Shown: positions 24,244 through 31,506 of the stretch, piece after piece | Position numbering within the stretch: position 1 is the stretch's first letter | How the letters are laid out: the number at the start of each line of letters is the position of its first letter | From: CAZJRB01 sp964547995 | Lineage (GTDB): Bacteria; Planctomycetota; Planctomycetia; Pirellulales; Thermoguttaceae | Direction: 5' to 3' | Length of the DNA stretch: 64,000 nucleotides | Assembly: GCA_964547995.1 (NCBI GenBank) | Contig: CAZJRB010000020.1 | Coordinates: forward strand, 8,691-72,690 | Translations under genes and position numbers: made by a program | Notes under the pieces: generated by a model | What the model saw: only the letters and a program-made list of their open reading frames with translations | Told to the model about the DNA's origin: nothing | Databases searched by the model: none

Positions 24244-25902
24244 ATGGGACGCAGAAGCAAGACGAAGAAGCGGGCCCGAAGGAAGCCGCCGGCGCGGGAC
24301 GAGCAGCCGCGCGACGCCGAGCCGCCCGAGGCCCGCCCGGCCTTCCCTCAACAGCTCAGCCTCCAGCTCCTGGTGTTCACGGCCGGCGCGGTCTTGATGG
24401 GGCTGGAAATCGCCGGCAGCCGGGTGCTCGCCCCGCACTTCGGCAATTCGGTGTTCGTTTGGGGCAGCCTGATCTCGGTCGTGCTGATGGCGCTCAGTCT
24501 GGGGTACTACCTGGGCGGCCGCGTTGCCGACCGTTACCCGTCGCGGCTGCTGCTGAACTCGATTTGCGTGGCCGTCGCACTGTCGATTTTCGGGATTGCC
24601 TTTGTTTCGAAAGGGATCTCGGCGTGGCTTGTGGGCAGCGGGTTCGGCGAACAGAGCGGCCCTTTCGCGGCCTCGATCGTGCTGTTCCTGGCGCCGAGCG
24701 TTGGAATGGGGATGGTGTCCCCGTTTGCGGTCCGTCTGGCCACCCGTTCGGTAAGTTCGGTGGGCCGGAGCGCGGGCACGTTGTACGCCCTTTCGACGAT
24801 GGGGAGCATCGCCGGGACTTTGCTGACGACCTTCGTTTTGATTCCGCTGTTTGGCTTGACGGTCATACTGAAAGGGCTTGCCGTGGTCCTGCTTTTGGCC
24901 GCGGCGGTCACAATGCCCTTCCGGGAACCGTTCTGGAAGCGGCCCGAGGCCATCGTTGGGGGGATCCTGCTCGTTGCCGTGACGATCGGCTGCGTGCTGC
25001 GGACGGTACCGCGGACTCGGCTTTATCCCGGCGATCAGGTCCTGCTCGACGTGGACACCCCCTACCACCACATCACGGTGGTCGACAACGGCGACTTCCG
25101 CGACTTGCGTTTCGACAGGTACGTGGAAACCACAATCCTAACCACCCCGCCCTATCCCGCTGCGGATTACCGCGGTGGCTACATCGACGACTTTTATACG
25201 GACTACTTCCATCTGGCCTTCCTTGCAAAGCCGGACATCGAGCGGTCGCTGTTTATCGGCGCCGGCGGGGGCGTGGGGCCGCGGACCTTTCACGTACACG
25301 ACCCCGATATGAAGATCGACGTGGTCGACATCGACCGCAAGGTGCTCGATATTGCGCACGACTACTTCCACCTGGAGCGGACGCCGCAGATTCGCACGAA
25401 GGACGAGGACGGGCGGATGTTCGTGCGCAAGGCCGAGGAGCCGTACGACTGCGTGGTGCTGGACGCATTCACCATCGGCGGCCGGATTCCGCCGCACCTG
25501 GTCACGAAGGAGTTCTTCGCGCTCTGCCGCAACCGGATGACCGAGGACGGTGTGTTCGTCATGAACATCAACAGCGCCGTCGACGGATCGCTCGCCCGAA
25601 TCTTCCAGTCGATGTACCGGACGCTGGAATCGGTGTTCCCGCACACGTATGTATTCGTCAAGGATTACCGACGTCGCGGCAGAAAGCAGTCAACGAACGT
25701 GATCCTGGTGGCAACCAAACAGGGGAAGCCGCTTTCGCCCGAAACCTGGACCGCCCGCGCTGAGAGGTACCGGTCCGAGTCGTACGTCGACCGCGGCCGC
25801 GTCCAGCGCATGGTTGCCGACCTGCTGGTCGACGTGCCCGACGTATCGCAGTCGCCGGTGTTTACGGACGACTACGCCCCGATTGAAACAATGCCCTTTT
25901 GA
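24244..25902 (+). CDS. Membrane protein with C-terminal spermidine-synthase-like domain
   Basis: A 552-residue protein starting at ATG 24244 (the frame is open far upstream, but that part is antisense to the neighbouring gene). After a basic, disordered N-terminus come about seven membrane segments (for example LVFTAGAVLMGLEIAGSRVL, ISVVLMALSLGYYLGGRVAD, LLTTFVLIPLFGLTVILKGL). From about residue 330 a spermidine-synthase-like domain follows: LFIGAGGGVGPRTFHV, VVDIDRKVLDIAHDYFHLE, DCVVLDAFTIGG. This is the fused membrane/spermidine-synthase type common in bacteria; its substrate is unknown. It diverges from the related gene at 23050, separated by 210 bases. Confidence 0.85.
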   Translation: MGRRSKTKKRARRKPPARDEQPRDAEPPEARPAFPQQLSLQLLVFTAGAVLMGLEIAGSRVLAPHFGNSVFVWGSLISVVLMALSLGYYLGGRVADRYPSRLLLNSICVAVALSIFGIAFVSKGISAWLVGSGFGEQSGPFAASIVLFLAPSVGMGMVSPFAVRLATRSVSSVGRSAGTLYALSTMGSIAGTLLTTFVLIPLFGLTVILKGLAVVLLLAAAVTMPFREPFWKRPEAIVGGILLVAVTIGCVLRTVPRTRLYPGDQVLLDVDTPYHHITVVDNGDFRDLRFDRYVETTILTTPPYPAADYRGGYIDDFYTDYFHLAFLAKPDIERSLFIGAGGGVGPRTFHVHDPDMKIDVVDIDRKVLDIAHDYFHLERTPQIRTKDEDGRMFVRKAEEPYDCVVLDAFTIGGRIPPHLVTKEFFALCRNRMTEDGVFVMNINSAVDGSLARIFQSMYRTLESVFPHTYVFVKDYRRRGRKQSTNVILVATKQGKPLSPETWTARAERYRSESYVDRGRVQRMVADLLVDVPDVSQSPVFTDDYAPIETMPF

Positions 25903-25931
25903 AAACGCTCGGAGAAGACAGGGAGAAGACC

Positions 25932-26624
25932 ATGAACGCACGAACTGCGAATCGCTCTGCTGCAAGAATAATAAAGGAGGGGGCACCTGCCCCCGGCCTT
26001 TCGGAATTCGGCCCCACGCTTTGCAGTTCTATTGAGAAGCAGACTACCGCCGAACGGGACCGATTCGTCGATGGTCCGGGGGCAGGTGCCCCCTCCTTTG
26101 CCGGAAAATGCGAAAGCCCTTCGGCCGATCCCAAGCAATTCGTTGGCGGTGCGAGGTACCTCTTCTGCCTCGGCCTGCTGTCGTTCTTGGTGGGCAGCAT
26201 GTCTTCTCTCGCACACGGCGCCGACGACGACCGGCCTGCGGACCCGCGGCATCAGGAGGTGGAAAAGCTCATTAGGCACTACTTCGCCACCTGGTCGAAG
26301 CAGGACATGGAAGGGTACGGCGCCTGCTTCGCGGACGGGGCCTCCATCCAGCTCCTCGATTCCCAAGGGAAGGTCACGACGTTCGCGCTGGCGCCGTTCC
26401 TGGCAAATCAGCGGCAAGCCCACTGCACGGCCCGGCACCGTCAGACGGAGACGCCCGAATCGATCGACATCCGCTTCGAGGCCAGGCTGGCCCGTGTGGT
26501 CGTCTACTGGAAGCTGACCTCCGGCCCCAGGACGGAATACGGATACGACCACTTCACGCTCGTGAAGTCGAAAGGCGGGTGGCGGATCGTCAACCTCGTC
26601 TTCTACGTGACGAAACGGTCGTGA
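25932..26624 (+). CDS. Membrane-anchored NTF2/SnoaL-like protein with a repeat-derived N-terminus
   Basis: A 230-residue protein. The ATG at 25932 has GGGAGAAG upstream. Residues ~15-56 are encoded by palindromic element B copy 1, in frame, giving mirror-like low-complexity sequence (EGAPAPG and GAGAPSF). A hydrophobic segment follows (YLFCLGLLSFLVGSMSSLAHG, in two parts), then an NTF2-like domain of ~120 residues: VEKLIRHYFATWSKQDMEGY, FADGASIQLLDSQG, RVVVYWKLTSG, YGYDHFTLVKSKGGWRIVN. Relatives are ketosteroid-isomerase-fold proteins with varied roles. It starts 30 bases after the preceding spermidine-synthase-like gene, possibly the same operon. Confidence 0.72.
   Translation: MNARTANRSAARIIKEGAPAPGLSEFGPTLCSSIEKQTTAERDRFVDGPGAGAPSFAGKCESPSADPKQFVGGARYLFCLGLLSFLVGSMSSLAHGADDDRPADPRHQEVEKLIRHYFATWSKQDMEGYGACFADGASIQLLDSQGKVTTFALAPFLANQRQAHCTARHRQTETPESIDIRFEARLARVVVYWKLTSGPRTEYGYDHFTLVKSKGGWRIVNLVFYVTKRS
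25973..26099. repeat. Palindromic element, family B, copy 1, inside a coding sequence
   Basis: The arms AAAGGAGGGGGCACCTGCCC(CCGG) and its exact reverse complement are 24 bases each with no mismatch, and each arm itself contains GGGGGCACCTGCCCCC, a near-palindrome. They flank a ~79-base centre. Copies 2 and 3 are at 38549 and 63888. This copy lies within the NTF2-like gene. Confidence 0.9.
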
Positions 26625-26655
26625 GCCAAACCGGCGCAGAGTGTCGGCACGTATG

Positions 26656-26794
26656 AAAAGCCGCGACCAGCGGTCGCGGAGAAGTGGGGTCAGCATGTAA
26701 AGCAGGCGAACCCGGCCCCGCAGTCTCTGCCACAAGAAAGAATGCATTGGGGAACGTTTACCCGGAAGTTCGCGCGACCACTGGTCGCGGCTTT
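26656..26794. repeat. Palindromic element, family C, copy 2
   Basis: The left arm AAAAGCCGCGACCAGCGGTC and a right arm (CGACCACTGGTCGCGGCTTT) form an inverted repeat of about 20 bases around a ~90-base centre. The right end reaches the stop codon of the TM2-domain gene, whose TAA is formed by the first bases of the element read on the minus strand. Confidence 0.8.
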
Positions 26795-27209
26795 ACAACC
26801 CGCGCGCGTGCAACTCATCGATCTGGCCGTTGAGTGTCAGCCAATCGTAGATCACCCCGAACCAGAGCAGGCCGCCGGTGAGCAGCCAGATCAGCCCGGT
26901 GACCCACTTTCCCAGATAGAACCGGTGGATCCCCAGCACGGCGGTAACCGGGATGACCAGCAGAATCCACGCAATGGCATAGTCGTGCCGCCCGGCGCGG
27001 TAGCGGCTCTGGGCATCACGGCACATTCCGGGCATGAGAAACAGGTCGACGATCCAGCCAATCAGAAGAACCCCGGCGGTAAACAACCAAATCACTCCGG
27101 TGATCTGCCTGCCGTAGTAGAACCGGTAAGCTCCGAAGAAGCCCGCGAATCCGAAGAACCAAAGGACATAGCCCATCGGCGTAAGGTGAGTCTCATTCGG
27201 TCGAGCCAT
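26793..27209 (-). CDS. Membrane protein with two TM2 domains
   Basis: A 138-residue integral membrane protein made of two similar TM2-type units: YVLWFFGFAGFFGAYRFYYG followed by a second hydrophobic helix, and LVIPVTAVLGIHRFYLGKWV followed by LIWLLTGGLLWFGVIYDW. Each unit has the characteristic G-x-HRFY/YRFYYG turn. TM2 proteins are of poorly known function. The ATG at 27209 lies inside the 3' end of the histidine kinase gene (17-base overlap), which suggests translational coupling with it. The stop codon abuts palindromic element C. Confidence 0.82.
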   Translation of the reverse strand: MARPNETHLTPMGYVLWFFGFAGFFGAYRFYYGRQITGVIWLFTAGVLLIGWIVDLFLMPGMCRDAQSRYRAGRHDYAIAWILLVIPVTAVLGIHRFYLGKWVTGLIWLLTGGLLWFGVIYDWLTLNGQIDELHARGL

Positions 27210-28410
27210 GCTCTTCTCCTTTCTCAGGCGTTGGAGACAAGGTGAAACAAAAGGTGGCCCCGTGTCCGAGGCCTTCGGATTCGACCCAGATGCGCCCTCC
27301 GTGGACCTCGACGATTCGCTTCGCCAAAGCCAACCCCACCCCGGTGCCCTTGGCTCGTGGATCGAGTTTGTTGAACAGGTCGAAGACCCTTGCATGGTAT
27401 TGCGGCTCGATACCGATGCCGTTGTCGCGGACGCAACACACAACCTGACCGTCTTTTTCTCGGGCGTCGATTTCGATGCGCGGTTCGGACTGGTCGCCCA
27501 TGTATTTGGCTGCGTTTTCGACGAGGTTCTGCAATACCTCCCGCAACCGGGGACGATCTCCTCGGAGGACGGGCAAATCAGCAGCGACCTCGAGTCGGAT
27601 GCCGCGTTCTGCAATTTGTCCGGCCAGCAGGGCAGCGACCTTCTGCACCAATTCTCCCAGCGGCACGTCCTCCGGCGGATTGACCATCCGCCCGATCCGC
27701 GAGAGATTGAGTACCTCGTCGAGCAACTGTTGCATCTTGTCCGTCGCATCGGTGACCCGGGCCACGTCGTCGTTCAGCCGCGCGACATCCCCTTCGGCCA
27801 CGTCCCGTTGCAGGAGGTCCAGGAATCCCTTGATCGTGATGAGCGGGCTTTTCAGGTCGTGCGAGACGGTGTAGGCGAACCGCTCCAGCTCGGCATTCTT
27901 GGCTTCGAGTTCGGCAACCAGCTCCTCCCGCCGGCGCTCGGCCTGTTTGCGCCGGCTGATGTCCCGCGCAAATGCGCAGTTGTATTCCTTTCCGTCAAAT
28001 TCGAAGTAGTTGACGGTAACCTCGACGGGGAAGACCCTGCCACCCTTTGTCCGGTGACGCGATTCGAAGGTAAATGCCCTGCGTTGCCGGACTTCATCCC
28101 AATGCGCCAGCCAGACCTTTTTGGGAAAATCCGGATCGACGTCGTGTACGGTCATGGAGAGGAGTTCTTCTCGTGAATATCCCAGCGAGCGGCAAGCGGC
28201 TTCATTGACATAGGTGAACCTTGCATCGGAGCCCATCCAGAAGGTTGCATCGCCTGCGCGATCGATCGCGAATTGGGGCAGTCGCAGCGATTTTTCCGCC
28301 CGTTCGAACTCGGCCTCGGACGCCTCCAGGCTTTCGACCCGCCGGCGCATTTCTGCCAATTCCTCGATAAGCTGTTCCTTCGATTTGTCTTGGATGTCCA
28401 TCAGACGCAT
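27193..28410 (-). CDS. PAS-domain sensor histidine kinase (cytoplasmic)
   Basis: A 405-residue protein without membrane segments. A short coiled coil (residues ~5-40) leads to a PAS domain (~45-155; RFTYVNEAACRSLGYSREEL). A second coil and the dimerisation/phosphoacceptor domain follow, with the H-box SHDLKSPL (His near 184). ATPase-domain boxes are NLVENAAKYM, DNGIGI and GTGVGLALAKRIVE. The arrangement resembles phytochrome-type HisKA kinases. No response regulator is adjacent. It overlaps the TM2-domain gene, which may couple the kinase to the membrane; that link is inference. Confidence 0.9.
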   Translation of the reverse strand: MRLMDIQDKSKEQLIEELAEMRRRVESLEASEAEFERAEKSLRLPQFAIDRAGDATFWMGSDARFTYVNEAACRSLGYSREELLSMTVHDVDPDFPKKVWLAHWDEVRQRRAFTFESRHRTKGGRVFPVEVTVNYFEFDGKEYNCAFARDISRRKQAERRREELVAELEAKNAELERFAYTVSHDLKSPLITIKGFLDLLQRDVAEGDVARLNDDVARVTDATDKMQQLLDEVLNLSRIGRMVNPPEDVPLGELVQKVAALLAGQIAERGIRLEVAADLPVLRGDRPRLREVLQNLVENAAKYMGDQSEPRIEIDAREKDGQVVCCVRDNGIGIEPQYHARVFDLFNKLDPRAKGTGVGLALAKRIVEVHGGRIWVESEGLGHGATFCFTLSPTPEKGEEHGSTE

Positions 28411-28477
28411 CCGGGAAAAGGCATTTTCTTCTTGAAGAACGTGGAGACACTGACACGGGCAGGCTGTTTTGTACAGG

Positions 28478-31171
28478 CTACTTTTTGGCCGACTTCTTAC
28501 CCGGCTTTTTCCGTGCTTTTTTCTTGGTCTTCTTCTTGGCCGTTTTTTTCTTGGTTTTCCTCCGCCGTGTTGGACCTTTTTCCGCCTTGATTCTCAGCAT
28601 GTCAACGGCCGCGTCAAACGTTACTTCCTCGACCGACGTGCCCCGCGGGAGCGCGGCGTTGGTGGCCCCGTCGGTGACATAGGGACCGTAGCGGCCATCC
28701 AAAAGCTGGACGGGATTGCCGGTGACCGGCGAGTCCTCGAAGACCTTCAGCGGCTCGCGTTTTGCCCGGCCGCCGCGACGCTGCTTCGGCTGCGCCAACA
28801 ACTCCAGCGCCCGCTCGAACGTCACGTCCAGCGGCGAAATCTCCGTCGGCAGCGAGCGGGTTTCCTCGCCGCATTTGACGTACGGCCCGTAGCGTCCGTT
28901 GTGGGCAACCACCGGCTCACCGGTCTTCGGGTCGTTGCCCAGCGTTCGCGGGAGCGACAAGAGTCTCAGCGCCGTCTCCAGGTCGACGTTTTCGGGGTCC
29001 ATCCCTTTCAGGAGCGAGGCGTTTTGCGGCTTTTCGTCGTCGTCGGTCGTGCCGCGTTGCACGTACGGACCGAAACGACCCGCTTTCAGAAAAACCGGCT
29101 TGTGCGTATCGGGACAAATCCCGATGGGTTCGTCGCCGGCAGCCGCCTTGTCGAGCATATCGAGAGCCGCATCAACCGTTACTTCATCGGGCGGTATGTG
29201 ATCGGGCAGACTCGCGCGGCGGTCGCCCTGCTCGAGAAAGGCGCCGTAGCGTCGACCGACACGGACATAGATTTCTTCACCTGCCTTGCCCCGGGCGTCC
29301 GGCTTGCCGATCAACACCTGGCATATCGATCGGGCGTCGATCTCATCGATCTTGTTCACCAGTTGCTGCTCCAGCCCCGGATGGTTGTTGCCGAAGTAGA
29401 ACGCGTTGAGATAAGCAACGCCTTCCATTTCCCCGCGGCTGATGGCGTCGAGTTCGTCTTCCATTTCTGCGGTGAACTGGTAGTCGATCAGGTCCGGCAA
29501 GTGAAACTCCAATAAGTTGCTCACGGCAAACGCCGTCCAGGTCGGCACGAGGACGTTGCCGCGTTTCAGCTTGAAGACATAGTCGCGGGCGAGGATCGTA
29601 TCGATAATCGAGGCATAAGTGCTGGGCCGGCCGATGCCCATCTCCTCCAGCGCGCGGGTGAGCAGGGCTTCGCTGTATCGGCCGGGAGGCTTGGTCGTAT
29701 GGCTTTTCGGCTCCAGCCCGGCACATTTCAAGGCCTCGCCCACGGTCACCGACGGCAACACGTCGTCCTGGTCGGCCAACTCGCCCTCCGGGTCGTCGGA
29801 GCCCTCGACATACGCCCGAAGGTAGCCGGGGAAATCGATCGTCTTCCCGCTGACCTGGAAGATCGCACCCTCAGCGTCCACCGTGATGGTAATCCGATGT
29901 CCCCGCGCGTCGGCCATCTGGCTGGCGACGGTCCGCTTCCAGATGAGATCGTATAGTTTGAACTCCTCGGCGCTGAGTTGCGGCCGCAATGTCTCCGGCA
30001 ACGCGAACGGATGCCCCGCCGGACGAATCGCTTCGTGGGCCTCCTGGGCATTCTTCACCTTCGTCACGTAAGTACGGGGCTCTCCGGGAAGGTACTCCTT
30101 GCCGAACTGCGATTCGACCAGGTCCCTTGCCGCCTGAACCGCCACGTCCGCCAGGGTGGTGGAATCGGTCCGCATGTACGTGATGTGCCCGTTCTCGTAC
30201 AGGCTCTGCGCAACCTGCATCGTGCGGCGGGCGGTAAAGCCGCACTTGCGGTTCGCTTCCTGCTGGAGCGTGCTGGTGGTGAAAGGCGGGTAGGGCCTGG
30301 TGGAGTAGGGTTTGTCCTCGAGATTCGCTACCCGGCACTCGGCGCCGGAAAGCCGCTCGCACAGCAGGCCGGCCTGCCCCCGGTCGAGCAGCAACAAGTT
30401 CGGGTCCTTCACGTGCCCGGTTGCCGGGTCGAAATCGCGGCTGTTGGGAATCCTGCGCCCGTCGGCCGAGACCAAGGTCGCGCTGAACGTCCCACCGTCG
30501 GCCTTGGCAAACGTCCCCAGCAAATCCCAGAACGTGGCCCGGACAAATGCCATCCGCGTCCGCTCGCGTTCGACGATCAGGCGGACCGCTACGCTCTGAA
30601 CCCTCCCGGCGGAGAGCCCTCCACGGACCTTTCGCCACAATAGCGGTGAAACCCCGTAGCCGTACAGCCGATCCACAATCCGGCGGACCTCCTGGGCGCG
30701 GACCAGGGCGTTGTCGATCTCTCGAGGTGCAGCCAGGGCGGCAAGAATCGCTTCCTTCGTGATCTCGTGAAACACCAACCGCCGCACCGGAACCTTAGGC
30801 TTGAGCACCTCGCAGAGATGCCAACTGATGGCCTCACCCTCACGGTCTTCATCGGTGGCAAGGTACAGCTCTTTAGCACCTTTCAGCAGCGACTTGAGCT
30901 TCTTGACCTGCTTCGACTTCTCTTTAGGGATGATGTAAACGGGCTCAAAGTCCTTTTCAACGTTCACGCCAAGATCGTACCAGGCCTCGCCCTTGTGCTC
31001 CTGGTACTTCGCGGGCATCTCCTTTCCACCCTTGGGCAGATCGCGAACGTGCCCTATGCTCGCCTCGATGGTGTAGCCCTTCCCAAGAAACTTGCCAATC
31101 GTGCGCGCCTTGGCCGGCGACTCCACGATCACCAGGGAAACAGCATTGGATCCTGTAGATTTCTTTGCCAT
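28478..31171 (-). CDS. topA: DNA topoisomerase I (type IA)
   Basis: An 897-residue enzyme that relaxes negative supercoils by cutting one strand. The Toprim domain opens with LVIVESPAKARTIGKFLG and has ATDEDREGEAISWHL. The catalytic Tyr lies in HITYMRTDST (near residue 332). Instead of zinc fingers the C-terminus has four short repeats of the GRYGPYV type (GRRYGAFLEQG, GRFGPYVQRG, GRYGPYVKCG, GRYGPYVTDG), as in several non-proteobacterial lineages. It ends with a ~37-residue Lys/Ala/Arg-rich tail that probably binds DNA. The start at ATG 31171 (MAKKSTG) matches the family N-terminus. Confidence 0.97.
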   Translation of the reverse strand: MAKKSTGSNAVSLVIVESPAKARTIGKFLGKGYTIEASIGHVRDLPKGGKEMPAKYQEHKGEAWYDLGVNVEKDFEPVYIIPKEKSKQVKKLKSLLKGAKELYLATDEDREGEAISWHLCEVLKPKVPVRRLVFHEITKEAILAALAAPREIDNALVRAQEVRRIVDRLYGYGVSPLLWRKVRGGLSAGRVQSVAVRLIVERERTRMAFVRATFWDLLGTFAKADGGTFSATLVSADGRRIPNSRDFDPATGHVKDPNLLLLDRGQAGLLCERLSGAECRVANLEDKPYSTRPYPPFTTSTLQQEANRKCGFTARRTMQVAQSLYENGHITYMRTDSTTLADVAVQAARDLVESQFGKEYLPGEPRTYVTKVKNAQEAHEAIRPAGHPFALPETLRPQLSAEEFKLYDLIWKRTVASQMADARGHRITITVDAEGAIFQVSGKTIDFPGYLRAYVEGSDDPEGELADQDDVLPSVTVGEALKCAGLEPKSHTTKPPGRYSEALLTRALEEMGIGRPSTYASIIDTILARDYVFKLKRGNVLVPTWTAFAVSNLLEFHLPDLIDYQFTAEMEDELDAISRGEMEGVAYLNAFYFGNNHPGLEQQLVNKIDEIDARSICQVLIGKPDARGKAGEEIYVRVGRRYGAFLEQGDRRASLPDHIPPDEVTVDAALDMLDKAAAGDEPIGICPDTHKPVFLKAGRFGPYVQRGTTDDDEKPQNASLLKGMDPENVDLETALRLLSLPRTLGNDPKTGEPVVAHNGRYGPYVKCGEETRSLPTEISPLDVTFERALELLAQPKQRRGGRAKREPLKVFEDSPVTGNPVQLLDGRYGPYVTDGATNAALPRGTSVEEVTFDAAVDMLRIKAEKGPTRRRKTKKKTAKKKTKKKARKKPGKKSAKK

Positions 31172-31284
31172 GTCAATATCGGCAGTCTGGGCAACCTGGA
31201 AAGGGTTTCCTTCGTCTGTCTTTGAATTGGCTACCGGTCCTCGAGCCAATTTCTGAAACGTTACGATGTCTCGCGCGGCCTGGA

Positions 31285-31312
31285 ATTGTAGCAACCCCTT
31301 TCATTTACACAA
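31285..31312 (-). promoter_or_regulatory. Likely promoter of topA
   Basis: On the minus strand TTGTGT and TACAAT are separated by 16 bases, about 110 bases before the topA start codon. Confidence 0.45.
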
Positions 31313-31369
31313 TGTGCGTTTTTCCCGTCCAAGGTCCCGGGGCTACGAGGTGCGCAATGCGGTTTGGGA

Positions 31370-31397
31370 TTGCACGTGCTCCCATTCCGCCTAAAAT
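31370..31397 (+). promoter_or_regulatory. Likely promoter of the PpiD/SurA-like gene
   Basis: On the plus strand TTGCAC and TAAAAT are separated by 16 bases, about 105 bases before the ATG at 31507. The region 31172-31506 holds this and the divergent topA promoter, and no other recognisable feature. Confidence 0.45.
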
Positions 31398-31506
31398 TAT
31401 AGGTTTGCGACCACGCGGAAGCGCCAAACACTATTACTAACAGACCGGCCTGCTCGTCAAGCCGAGCTTGGACCCGAATTCCCCCGCTGAAGAAGGGTGC
31501 GCATCC

